Of a stretch of 59,780 nt of DNA, positions 34,189-41,660 are shown one piece after another (within the stretch, counting starts at the first letter, position 1; each line of letters starts with the position of its first letter). A program made the translations under genes and the position numbers. The notes below the pieces were generated by a model, which worked only from the letters and a program-made list of their open reading frames with translations, ran no database searches and was not told the DNA's origin. The DNA comes from Methanonatronarchaeales archaeon (GTDB lineage: Archaea; Halobacteriota; Methanonatronarchaeia; JAANXF01). The stretch covers positions 1-59,780 of the forward strand of contig JAANXF010000005.1 of NCBI GenBank assembly GCA_018263395.1. Reading direction: 5' to 3'.

Positions 34189-34553
34189 TCAGTAACTACT
34201 TCGACTTTCTGAAAAAGGTCGCCGCAACCGAATCCCTTAGCGAAGAAGTCGAGGTGCTCAAGGAGAGCTGTAGCCGTGAGAGTGGATATATAAGGTTCGT
34301 CATCAGGTTAGGAGGCGGGTCCGAACTCCATGTCTTCGAACACGTAACGTCCGGTCTGGAAAAGACGGATTACTCGTACCACTGGCAGGATGCGGGTAAA
34401 GAGCTACTTATCAGGTGGGACAACGCACCTCACCATCCAGAAGTCGACACATTTCCCCACCACAAGCACCGGGGAGATGAGGTGACGGATTCCACCGAGC
34501 CCTCATTGACCTATGTACTGAAAACCGTACACAGAGAACTGACAGAGAAGTAG
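34185..34553 (+). CDS. TumE-family toxin (DUF6516), module 1
   Basis: The 122-residue protein carries the family hallmark IRWDNAPHHPEVDTFPHHKH, preceded by YSYHWQDAGKELL. TumE proteins are toxins paired with TumA antitoxins; the histidine-rich motif suggests a nuclease-like active site, though that is family inference. The start is TTG 34185 inside the stop of the antitoxin gene (TTGA). The in-frame ATG at 34119 lies within the antitoxin gene and is unlikely. Confidence 0.85.
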   Translation: MISNYFDFLKKVAATESLSEEVEVLKESCSRESGYIRFVIRLGGGSELHVFEHVTSGLEKTDYSYHWQDAGKELLIRWDNAPHHPEVDTFPHHKHRGDEVTDSTEPSLTYVLKTVHRELTEK

Positions 34554-34725
34554 CGTCAACGGGCCGAGACACTCCTCGGATCTGCGATTCGAAAAACATC
34601 CATACTTATAAACTCGGGGGCACTCCCAAAGACGCACCTACATCGACACCGCTGCCCCGTACACCAGCGGAACCACCAAACCGTACACCGGCTCCGCGTG
34701 TTCACCTGTACAGCCGCTGCGGCAG

Positions 34726-34756
34726 CGAACGCCGCCACCAGGGCCGCGTAGTCACT
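34726..34756 (+). repeat. 31-bp direct repeat, copy 2 (right of a TumA-TumE module)
   Basis: Identical to 33683-33713. On the minus strand it encodes the tail motif SDYAALVAAFAAAAAV of a decayed surface-protein end. The 34554-34843 gap contains no other convincing gene; the frames around 34556-34738 are Arg/Cys-rich and look non-coding. Confidence 0.8.
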
Positions 34757-34843
34757 TGTATATCTCCTACCGTTAGATGAGAGGAGAAATCTTACTCGAC
34801 TTCACCCCTGGTTGGTGAAGGCAGGAGACGTTTTTCGGAAGGG

Positions 34844-35194
34844 TTGAACTCCGGCTCGGAAGAAGAGTTAATTACTCAGAGATATAGGTTCCACGTGATG
34901 CCTGTGGCCAGGGACGCGGAGAGGGCGGTTTCCAGGGCGCTGGAGGTTCTTCCATCCACTAGGGAGGAGCTCGTCCTTTCGGGCATCGTTTCCAAGGTTA
35001 ACGAGAGGCTGGTCGAGCTTAAGCTTGCCGAGGAGGAGCTGGCCAGGAAGTACGGTTCTCTCGGGGAGCTGGAGGAAAAAGTCGAGCGGGAGGGGGTCTC
35101 TCCGGACGACCACTCCCTCTACAACGACCTGCTGGAGTGGCGGGCCATAAAGGAGGAGAAGAGTCGGCTCACCGATCTGCTGGAGTCTCTCTGA
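34844..35194 (+). CDS. Antitoxin-like partner of a TumE-type toxin, module 2
   Basis: The 116-residue protein is helical and charged (IVSKVNERLVELKLAEEELA, RKYGSLGELEEKVEREGVSP). The C-terminal pattern DDHSLYNDLLEWRAIKEEKSRL parallels DDMDFFEWKSLKEVRDEL in module 1, so the two antitoxins are related. TTG start at 34844 after GGAAGG; ATG 34898 is an alternative. It abuts the toxin gene (TGA then ATG). Confidence 0.7.
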   Translation: MNSGSEEELITQRYRFHVMPVARDAERAVSRALEVLPSTREELVLSGIVSKVNERLVELKLAEEELARKYGSLGELEEKVEREGVSPDDHSLYNDLLEWRAIKEEKSRLTDLLESL

Positions 35195-35584
35195 ATGGCG
35201 TGGTACCGGGAGGTGACGCGAAGCCTCGAGGGGAGCGGCCTCTTCGAGAAAGTCTCCGTTGCGGGTGCGAAGGTGAGGGCGGAAGTCGATGAGACAATTT
35301 TTCTGGATATCTACCACGACCCGACGACCGGGAGCTACTCATACGCCCTGATCGACCTGACCCTCAAGGTCGAAGGGGATAAGAGACTGATCGGGTGGGA
35401 CGACTACCCACACGAGGGCGTGGATGAGATCGAGGCACTGGACAGCTATCCCCATCACTTCCAGAGAAGAGAGGGGTCGGAATGGCTCTTCGAAGAGTCC
35501 CCCGTGAGGGGAGAGGTCGAGGAAGAGATCGACCTGGTACTCGAGGAAGTATCCAGGTTTCTCGAAGACGACATGCCTTCCTAA
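35195..35584 (+). CDS. TumE-like toxin, module 2 (divergent)
   Basis: The 129-residue protein starts AWYREVTRSLEGSGLFEKVS and has DIYHDPTTGSYSYALIDLTL, then KRLIGWDDYPHEGVDEIEAL and YPHHFQ. These match the TumE layout in order (beta strands, a tryptophan-aspartate-x-x-PH motif, then PHH), but WDNAPHH is changed to WDDYPHEG, so it is a divergent member. It has a good ATG directly after the antitoxin stop. Confidence 0.7.
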   Translation: MAWYREVTRSLEGSGLFEKVSVAGAKVRAEVDETIFLDIYHDPTTGSYSYALIDLTLKVEGDKRLIGWDDYPHEGVDEIEALDSYPHHFQRREGSEWLFEESPVRGEVEEEIDLVLEEVSRFLEDDMPS

Positions 35585-36163
35585 AATCCCCTCGGTCATC
35601 GGGATACCTCTATACCCTCACGCTGGATCTATCCACAAATCGCTTCACCTCCCAGACGACTCACTCTGGAATATAACGCCAAGTCTATCACAACCGAACG
35701 CTACACCCCTAAAACCCCCTCCTCCACAGGTAAACCCCGGTCAATCCCAGCAACCCGGCCAACGCCACGACCAGGAACGTCGACGCGTTCTCGGGGTCGT
35801 GCTTACCGTCCTTCCCCTTCACCCGTGTGAAGGCCTCGCCGCTTTCGCCACCTAGACTTACTTTTGCGACGTAGTCGCCGTCGCCGCCGAGCTCCCCGTT
35901 CTTAACAATGGTGGAGCCCTTCCCGCCTTTTAGGTCGACCTCTTTCGTCAGTACCTCCCTATCCCCGAACGACGTGGCTCTGTAGATGATGGCGTTGACT
36001 CTCTGTAGAGATATCTGCTTGTTACAGGTTTTTGAAGAGCCCTACCTGCGGCGCTACCCCCAGGGGGTCGACGAACGTTTATCTCAAAGTCCACGCCAAT
36101 GACCTCGGTCCATTGCGTTGGTGTGGAGAGACTTCCTGCGTTGCGTTGAAGCATGGTTTTCAG
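35585..36163 (-). pseudogene. Decayed surface-protein 3' end with anchor tail (tail copy A)
   Basis: On the minus strand a frame from about 36000 down to the TAG at 35709-35711 encodes VNAIIYRATSFGDREVLTKE, a beta-rich part GDGDYVAKVSLGGESGEAF and the tail DPENASTFLVVALAGLLGLTG then VYLWRRGF. An upstream frame (to ATG 36154) contains WTEVIGVDFEINVRRP, probably the preceding part after an indel. This is the best preserved of the tail copies except 39107-39520. It lies between TumA-TumE module 2 and a PIN module. The rest of the gap shows nothing else. Confidence 0.6.
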
Positions 36164-36550
36164 CTACCAGAGGACTTCCTCTTCCGCGTTTTTGGTTATC
36201 TCATCGTCCATTGAAAGAATCGGGGCCCCCTCTTGCTCTGCTGTAAGGACAATTATTTTATCGTGAATCGATAGCTCCCGGTCGTCCCTGGCGAGGGCCG
36301 ACAGTATCGATAAATCGATCTCTCTGACCAGGTAATTGGATGAAAACGTGAGATCCTCCACTACCCCCTTCATCTCGATGCTGTATCCTCTTTTCTCAGT
36401 TATATAGATGGACTCCACGATCACGATGGTAGGCAGCAAGATTTTCTCTTCACCATCATCGACTTTTTCAAAAATCTCTCTCGCTTTGTCCCCGAGCCGT
36501 GGATCTGATGAGAGGTGCCAGAGCCAGCTATGAGTGTCCGGGACGAACAT
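36164..36550 (-). CDS. PIN-domain toxin (VapC-like)
   Basis: The 128-residue protein starts MFVPDTHSWLWHLSSDPRLG, the PIN start with its first acidic residue. It has the conserved glutamate in TIVIVESIYI, then aspartates in IHDKIIVLTAEQ and ILSMDDEITK. PIN toxins cut RNA and are held in check by the antitoxin from the gene upstream, here 36553-36723, two bases away. ATG start. Confidence 0.85.
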   Translation of the reverse strand: MFVPDTHSWLWHLSSDPRLGDKAREIFEKVDDGEEKILLPTIVIVESIYITEKRGYSIEMKGVVEDLTFSSNYLVREIDLSILSALARDDRELSIHDKIIVLTAEQEGAPILSMDDEITKNAEEEVLW

Positions 36551-36552
36551 GC

Positions 36553-36723
36553 CTAACCCGTTTCGAACAGGCTCCTCTCAGCCTCCTCGAAGTCCTCGGG
36601 CCCAAAAGATGCTCCCTCGAGCCTTCCCCCCATCTCCACCTTTTCGCCCCTGAGGGACCTTTTGATTTCCTCCAGCTCTCTTTCGAGGTTGGCGAGCCTC
36701 CTCAAAACGTCCGTTGTAGCCAT
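36553..36723 (-). CDS. Antitoxin of the adjacent PIN toxin
   Basis: A short helical, coiled-coil-like protein (TTDVLRRLANLERELEEIKR, then GPEDFEEAERSLFETG). A C-terminal segment of this kind is typical of VapB antitoxins that wrap the toxin. The frame is open to 36750; ATG 36723 (MATTDVLRR) is preferred and gives 56 residues. The DNA-binding part is not obvious. Confidence 0.65.
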   Translation of the reverse strand: MATTDVLRRLANLERELEEIKRSLRGEKVEMGGRLEGASFGPEDFEEAERSLFETG

Positions 36724-36750
36724 ATCTTTAGCTTCCCCACTCCTGAACAA

Positions 36751-36987
36751 AACCTTTGTGATGGAGGATCTTTCATACCCTGGGTTCCCTTCCTGTCCCT
36801 CCTGAATCAGTTCAGTAGTGAAGCTAATCCGGGCATCCGGTTCTCCCGCTCAGGAGACTAGACTCGAAAAATTTGTTCCGTCACGGCTCTTTCCCCGGCC
36901 CCTCCATCCGGCTCCTGTTCACCTTTTGACTAAAGCTTGGTACGAGCCCGCATACGACTCGAAAACACTCAGAACCCAAAAAGAACA
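36751..36987. other. Intergenic region, nothing recognised
   Basis: A moderately AT-rich spacer between a VapB-like start and the small membrane peptide on the same strand. No tRNA, hairpin array or anchor tail was seen. It probably contains the promoter of the PIN/VapB pair (candidate TTTCATACC-like bases near 36770). Confidence 0.3.
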
Positions 36988-37098
36988 CTACACTCCTCCT
37001 CTCCGCCACGCGTAAATCCCTCCAAGCACCAGCAACCCTGCGAGTGCGGCGATCAGGAACGTCGCCCCGTTCTCCGGGTCGTACTCCCCGTTCCTCAT
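36988..37098 (-). CDS. 36-residue membrane peptide coupled to a PIN toxin gene (tail copy B)
   Basis: The ATG overlaps the stop of the PIN toxin gene (ATGA) and the frame reads MRNGEYDPENGATFLIAALA, then GLLVLGGIYAWRRGGV to a TAG. This is the same anchor tail as in the decayed surface genes at 35709, 37862, 39107 and 40375, but here it is a complete small frame with a start codon. It could be a translated single-span peptide or a remnant that happens to be open. Confidence 0.45.
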   Translation of the reverse strand: MRNGEYDPENGATFLIAALAGLLVLGGIYAWRRGGV

Positions 37099-37520
37099 CG
37101 GTGATCGATTAGTTTTTTGAGCTTTTTGAGGAACTGGCCGGGCGTGAGCACCTCGGTTCCACGGAACCTTCCCAGTTCGAGTAGGTGGCGGTCGCCTGAA
37201 ACCACGTAACTGGCGTTCCCAGCGACTGCTGCTTCTAGAAACACGTTATCCGACGGGTCGTCCCGGATTTCCCGCACCTCTTCGGTGGGATTGACGAACG
37301 TTGCGTAGTACTCGACCGTCTCCACCTCTTCCTGAACCTCCTCCTTCTCCATCTGGAATTTTTCTGGGTATTTTAGAAGGGTTTCCTGGAGTTCCCCCAG
37401 TATCTCGACCGAGGCCACTATTCTGTAGTCGCCGCGGAAACCTCTGACGAGGACGGAGTGGCTCACCCCGTTGGTGATGATTCCGGAGATCAGGACGTTG
37501 GTGTCGAGTACCGCTTTCAA
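37095..37520 (-). CDS. PIN-domain toxin (COG1569/PIN_3 type)
   Basis: The 141-residue protein starts KAVLDTNVLISGIITNGVSH, with the acidic residues of a PIN site at D6, the E/D cluster VREIRDDPSDNVFLEAAV and YVVSGDRHLLEL. This group pairs with AbrB-type antitoxins, and one overlaps it by 4 bases upstream. Predicted endoribonuclease toxin. Confidence 0.9.
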   Translation of the reverse strand: MKAVLDTNVLISGIITNGVSHSVLVRGFRGDYRIVASVEILGELQETLLKYPEKFQMEKEEVQEEVETVEYYATFVNPTEEVREIRDDPSDNVFLEAAVAGNASYVVSGDRHLLELGRFRGTEVLTPGQFLKKLKKLIDHR

Positions 37521-37777
37521 TCGTCGATCCCTCGGTACTCGTGGACCAGTTCGGAGACCTCTTCCAGGGAGACGTCGGTCTTTTTCGCTCTCTCCCTCAC
37601 CCGTTCCTGAAACTCCTCCACGGAGGGGACTTCGACCTTCTTCAGGACGATCCCGAACTCCGTCGGCAGGGCCAGGAGCTGATCGCCCTCCTCCAGGTCG
37701 AAGCTCCTCCTCAGCGCCGAGGGGATGGTTATCTGTCCCTTGGAGGTCACCTTGACCATCTCGGGCTTCGAAGCCAT
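37517..37777 (-). CDS. AbrB/SpoVT-type antitoxin
   Basis: The 86-residue protein has the AbrB swapped-hairpin DNA-binding domain MVKVTSKGQITIPSALRRSF, then LEEGDQLLALPTEFGIVLKK, and an acidic tail that would bind the toxin. It probably represses its own operon. ATG start; TTTAGGTGTTCC (minus strand: AACACCTAAATAGG) upstream gives an AT-rich promoter. Confidence 0.9.
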   Translation of the reverse strand: MASKPEMVKVTSKGQITIPSALRRSFDLEEGDQLLALPTEFGIVLKKVEVPSVEEFQERVRERAKKTDVSLEEVSELVHEYRGIDD

Positions 37778-37861
37778 GTGTAAGGATTCCTTACGTACCT
37801 ATTTAGGTGTTCCCCGCCAAGACACGTTTCGAAACATCACTCTTCAGCCCCGCCACTCCTT

Positions 37862-37938
37862 CACGCGTACACGCCTCCCAGCACAAGCAACCCGGCAAGC
37901 GCGGCGATCAGGAACGTCGCCCCGTTCTCGGGGCCGTA
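37862..37938 (-). repeat. 77-bp direct repeat carrying an anchor tail (tail copy C)
   Basis: On the minus strand it encodes GSYGPENGATFLIAALAGLL, then VLGGVYA and a premature TGA. It matches 39123-39199 with one mismatch in 77 bases (by eye), and 37008-37083 with about ten. The two closest copies bracket the HTH/PIN module at 38012-38958. No start codon or body of a surface gene remains upstream. Confidence 0.75.
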
Positions 37939-38011
37939 GCTACCGTCGTACTCTTTTACCCGAAACAGATTTACCCATTTACGCGACGGCCCTAAAGCGC
38001 TATACTGCCCC

Positions 38012-38485
38012 CTACACTAACGATAATGGCTCGTGCACAGAGACCTCCTCACCCACTCCCTGGCTCGAAGCGATTTCGCGAACGGTCCGGGAGAGTTTTC
38101 TGTCGCCGGACACGAGTTTTACGCGGTTCTCCTCGGCCAGTTCGCATACAGTGGCCGGTACGTACCTGTCCGCTTTGACCTCGTGCTCCGGTAACGAGTC
38201 GCCGGATATCCGGCGCCGGGCCTCGTCGATTACCTTGCTGTACCTTTCCGGGTCGGGTTCGTGGACCTCCAGGACCGATTCGTCGATGAGTTCCTGGATT
38301 TCCTCCGCCGACTCCCGGTGGTTAGGGGGAGGGTCGTCGGCATCGAGAACGTCGTCGACGAGCTCCCGCTTCACGGCCTCCGGGATGACTATTCTCCTCC
38401 CCTGCCTCGCGGCCCTGCGGGCTTTTTCGGGGAAGCGCCTGCCGTGACGAATGACCGCGTCGGCGTCGACGACCAGGACGGTCAT
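38012..38485 (-). CDS. PIN-like toxin paired with an HTH antitoxin
   Basis: The protein begins MTVLVVDADAVIRHGRRFPE, with the first acidic pair of a PIN-like nuclease. Later it has EAVKRELVDDVLD, HEVKADRYVPATVCELAEE and KLVSGDRKLSRTVREIA. The longer frame to 38596 adds Arg/Pro-rich residues that overlap the upstream gene, so ATG 38485, overlapping the HTH stop by 4 bases, is the start (157 residues). Confidence 0.8.
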   Translation of the reverse strand: MTVLVVDADAVIRHGRRFPEKARRAARQGRRIVIPEAVKRELVDDVLDADDPPPNHRESAEEIQELIDESVLEVHEPDPERYSKVIDEARRRISGDSLPEHEVKADRYVPATVCELAEENRVKLVSGDRKLSRTVREIASSQGVGEEVSVHEPLSLV

Positions 38486-38958
38486 CGGGAGAGCAGGTCG
38501 AGTTCGGCTGCGGTCCGGAGGAAGTCGACGTGTTTCATGCCGACCTCGGCACTTGCCTCGCGGTACGTCAGTTCTCCCGCCTCGACCCGGTCCCACACGT
38601 CAAGGACGTCTTCTATGGCTTCTTCGCCGTACTTTTCGTACACGTAGCTCAAGGTCTGGCTCTCCGATTCGACTGCGGAGGAGATTTCGTCCAGCGACAG
38701 CTTCACCTCGAAGTCTATCGGGGCGTAGGCCGCCGGCTTCCCCTGGACCCTCTCTATGAGTCCGGCTCGCGCCAGGTCGCGGCAGTACTCGTGGGCCGTC
38801 GTGTGGGGAATGCCGAGAGAGTCCTTCAGCTCCGCGACGGTGAACCTCTCCCGGTCCGCGGCGTACGTAAGTATCTCCAGCTTCCGGTCGTTGGCTAGCT
38901 GCTCCCCGATATCCCGAAGCCGTTTCCGGGAGAGAACAGCCCCACCCATAGCGTTCAT
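38482..38958 (-). CDS. ArsR-like HTH antitoxin partner
   Basis: A winged-helix domain (RKLEILTYAADRERFTVAEL, DSLGIPHTTAHEYCRDLARA, GLIERVQGKPAAYAPID) is followed by a helical half ending in VGMKHVDFLRTAAELDLLSR. HTH proteins directly coupled to PIN-like genes are a known archaeal toxin-antitoxin arrangement. ATG 38958 is chosen among several in-frame ATGs; the upstream bases (TTACCTGAATATAC) are AT-rich. Confidence 0.8.
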   Translation of the reverse strand: MNAMGGAVLSRKRLRDIGEQLANDRKLEILTYAADRERFTVAELKDSLGIPHTTAHEYCRDLARAGLIERVQGKPAAYAPIDFEVKLSLDEISSAVESESQTLSYVYEKYGEEAIEDVLDVWDRVEAGELTYREASAEVGMKHVDFLRTAAELDLLSR

Positions 38959-39106
38959 TCTTATTACCTGAATATACAATTACCTCGTATGTATTTATTG
39001 TTTCGATTCGACCCTCCCTTCAAAGACCCCAACGATCCCTGACCACAAGAAAAGCGCGACAGAGGTCGAGTTCATTAACCGAACCTGCTTTCCCCGCTCA
39101 TTCCAA

Positions 39107-39520
39107 TCATGCCCCCCTCCTCCACGCGTACACGCCTCCCAGCACAAGCAACCCGGCAAGCGCGGCGACCAGGAACGTCGCCCCGTTCTCGGGGCCGTAC
39201 TTCCCGTCCTTCCCCTTCACCCTGGTGAACGCCTCCCCCGAGGCCCTTCCCGAGGCCTCTCCAGCGATCGTTATCCCGGTGGCGCCACCGCGGGAGCTTC
39301 CTGATTCCCCTCCAAGCGAGACCTCCGCTACGTAGTCCCCGTCGCCGCCGAGGTCCCCGTACGGAATCTGTGGACTTTCCTCTGCCGTTTAACTCCACGG
39401 TTTTTCTCGTTACCTCTCTGTCCCCGAAGTCGGTGGCCATGTAGACGGTGAGGTTAACCTTTCTCTTCCACGTCGACCTTTGACCCCCTCTCCCCAATAG
39501 ACCCAGTCTCTGCCTAGAGC
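39107..39520 (-). pseudogene. Decayed surface protein with anchor tail (tail copy D)
   Basis: Two minus-strand frames together encode WKRKVNLTVYMATDFGDREV then TRKTVELNGRGKS, and after a one-base shift YGDLGGDGDYVAEVSLGGES, GEAFTRVKGKDGKYGPENGA, and the tail TFLVVALAGLLVLGGVYAWR to a TGA at 39107-39109. It aligns along its length with tail copy A (35709), including the FGDREV start. The 5' part of the gene is missing. The last 77 bases are the repeat shared with 37862-37938. Confidence 0.65.
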
Positions 39521-39634
39521 ACGTCGGAGAACACACTTATAGCCGTCAATGAACCACGCTCCGTTTTTGGGCCGTAATTGCTGTCCTTGCCTTCACGTCG
39601 AAGGACTTAAACTCTGGAGTGACGATTTTTCCCT

Positions 39635-39961
39635 ATGGCCGAAGGCAGGGCCCTCGGGCTTCCTCCCAAGATTTCGCGGACCCTCGTGAGGCTTACGGAC
39701 GAGCCCCGTCCCGAGGAGGCTCTCTCCATCGTTCTTAAGGATTACCTGGACGAGAAGGTTGCGGAGAAAGAGAGGAAGGTTAAGGGGTTTGAGGAGAAGT
39801 GGGGGATGGAGTTCCAGGTTTTCGCCGACCGGCTGGAGGCCGACGAGCTTCCGGAAGATAGGGATCCTTACTCTTTCGAGGTGGAGGAGGACTACAGGGA
39901 GTGGGAGGCCGCCCTGACCCTGCTGGAGAAGTACCGTTCCATAAGGGACGACCTGGATTGA
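39635..39961 (+). CDS. Antitoxin-like partner of a TumE-type gene, module 3
   Basis: The 108-residue charged helical protein (EALSIVLKDYLDEKVAEKER, KVKGFEEKWGMEFQVFADRL, VEEDYREWEAALTLLEKYRS) shows the same end pattern as the other two TumA-like proteins (acidic, EW, then a helix). ATG start after an AT-rich stretch. Its TGA overlaps the TTG of the next gene (TTGA), the same coupling as in module 1. Confidence 0.65.
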   Translation: MAEGRALGLPPKISRTLVRLTDEPRPEEALSIVLKDYLDEKVAEKERKVKGFEEKWGMEFQVFADRLEADELPEDRDPYSFEVEEDYREWEAALTLLEKYRSIRDDLD

Positions 39962-40301
39962 CGGATATCCCGGAGTTCATCGAGGCCATACTTGAGACCG
40001 TGGCCTCCTCCAGCCTGGTGGAGGAAACCGAGTTCGACGTGGAGCCGCCGGTGCTCAGGGTCATTCTGGTTTTGAAAGTCTGAGGATAGATATCTTCAAG
40101 AACTTTGAGACCTCGACGACGTCGTTTACCCTGGTCGGTGAGGGAGGCCGCCTCTTCGGAATCGACAGGGACAACCTGAGGGGATGGCACCGCCACCCCT
40201 TCCACGACCCCGGGAAACACGTGGATATAGAGACGGAGAGTGAAAAGGAACTCCTAGCGACGTTCATCCGTCATGTCGAGAAAGAGATTGAGAATAATTA
40301 A
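39958..40301 (+). pseudogene. TumE-like gene of module 3 with an apparent frameshift
   Basis: The first frame (TDIPEFIEAILETVASSSLV, ending VLRVILVLKV) stops at 40083. A second frame continues ESLRIDIFKNFETSTTSFTL, GRLFGIDRDNLRGWHRHPFH, then DIETESEKELLATFIRHVEK to a TAA at 40299-40301. One extra T in the run TTTT at 40070-40073 would give a continuous VILVFESLRID. The motif WHRHPF replaces the WDNAPHH of module 1, at the same place before an acidic strand and a final helix, so I place it as a distant TumE relative. Confidence 0.55.
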
Positions 40302-40535
40302 CCAGTAATCCTTCCGGGTCGAGCTGGTTCCACCGAAGTGCACTTCGTCTAAGCCTCTTCAAAAGGCCACCATCTATCACTCCCCTCCACGCGTAGACGC
40401 CTACCAGCGCCAGCGGGCCGGCCTCGAAGAAGGCCGCCCCCGCTACATGGGTCGTAACTCCCATCTCCACCGTTCGTCCTGTTGAAGGTCTTGCCGTAGG
40501 CCTCCCCGGAGTTGGGAACCGATGTGGCCAAAGGC
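40302..40535 (-). pseudogene. Degenerate anchor-tail fragment (tail copy E)
   Basis: On the minus strand NSGEAYGKTFNRTNGGDGSY and, after a shift, AAFFEAGPLALVGVYAWRG recall GESGEAF...DGKYGP and the tail of the other copies. It is the most decayed copy, with stops and shifts. It lies between TumA-TumE module 3 and the acylphosphatase-like gene. Confidence 0.5.
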
Positions 40536-41016
40536 TCAGTCTTCGAGCTGTTTCGAGATTCGTTCCAGAACTTCCGTATTTCGCTCCAGGTTTTCCACAA
40601 TACGGTCTTGCCCCTCGACGAGGCTGTCTTGTCCTTCTGCTAGTCGGTTAAATCCCTCCTCCTGCCCCTCATTGATATTTCCGAGTAGGTTGACCCCTTT
40701 GTCCAGTTTTCTGCCTAGGTCGCCGAATTCGTCGGTGGGTGCTTTGAAGAAGCGGCCCGGCATCTCCATCTCGTCTTCGACTTCGTCTTTCTCGATAGCG
40801 GAAACCTCGGCCCCGACGTTTCTGCTGTTCTCCTTCACCCTCTGAATCAGTTCGTCCACTTCGTCGGAATCGCCGACCGTGACTATCCTGACGGACCCGT
40901 CCAGGGCGTTGTAGACCATGCCTTTCAACCCCAGGACCTGGCCCATGTTCTCAACGAGGTCACGGAAGCCCACGTCCTGAACTCTCCCCCCGAATCGTTA
41001 TGTTGAAGGTGGACAT
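40536..41016 (-). pseudogene. Acylphosphatase-domain protein with coiled-coil extension, apparent frameshift
   Basis: ATG 41016 starts MSTFNITIRG; after a shift the frame continues RVQDVGFRDLVENMGQVLGL then KGMVYNALDGSVRIVTVGDS. RGRVQDVGFR is the acylphosphatase signature and appears when one G is removed from the run of six at 40986-40991 (C on the plus strand). The second half is a long acidic coiled coil (EEGFNRLAEGQDSLVEGQDR, then NLERNTEVLERISKQLED). It may bind a phosphate group with its N-terminal fold and form oligomers through the tail. Confidence 0.65.
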
Positions 41017-41162
41017 CCACTTACCGGATATGTCTCTAAGGATAAAACTTTACCTCATCTTGGACTCCATCACAGTGAGGACGCCTATTTGCAGAAATGT
41101 GGTGCAACACTAATACGGGCTAGACCTGTGTCGTGAAAAGATCTGAAAACCACGTAATCCAC
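41017..41162. other. Intergenic region, nothing recognised
   Basis: AT-rich spacer between the ends of two minus-strand genes; ATAAAACTTTACC near 41042-41054 is a candidate TATA element for the acylphosphatase-like gene. No RNA or repeat was seen. Confidence 0.3.
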
Positions 41163-41608
41163 CTACTCCGTGTTTTCCAAAACATCCCACAGGAAGTAAA
41201 CCAGGAACGGCAGGGAGAACACCGCCACCCCGAGGCTGTCCGGGGAGACGAGGGGCAGCGGTCTACTCGGCGACCTGCCGCCGGCAGGTACGTCGACGAA
41301 CTCCGTTTCGACTCCGGCGATCGGCATCAGTCCGTCGAGGTGCAGCGTCGCCGTCGCCTTTACCCACGTCGTGTCGATCGGGTAGAGAGGTATTAGGCCG
41401 GTCTGGAAGAAGTCGAACACGAGGTGTGACAGGTAGAAAAGCGAGCCAATGACTGCCACCTCCTTCCAGGCCGGCTTTCCTCGGCGGGCTCCTGCAAGGT
41501 AGATGTCGGCGAAGGGCAGGAAGAGAAACACGTTGTGGCCGAGGCCGTGATGCAGGCTCGCGAAAACGTCGGGTCCGGGAGGAGAGCGAGCGGGGAAAGG
41601 AAGGTCAT
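41163..41608 (-). pseudogene. Membrane-bound metal-dependent hydrolase-like protein (YdjM/DUF457-like), apparent frameshift
   Basis: The main frame has several membrane helices and starts at ATG 41531, but the family start lies in another frame: MTFLSPLALLPDP, joined after one extra base at 41571-41573 to DVFASLHHGLGHNVFLFLPF. The LLPDPDV...HHGLGHN pattern matches the LLPDxD and histidine motifs of the family. Histidines and aspartates on the membrane surface would bind metal. A related gene lies at 44684-45142. Confidence 0.55.
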
Positions 41609-41660
41609 CGACAGGTCGCTCCCGTCGCGCCTCTGTTCCGTAGAGTTTTGGGGTAAATAA

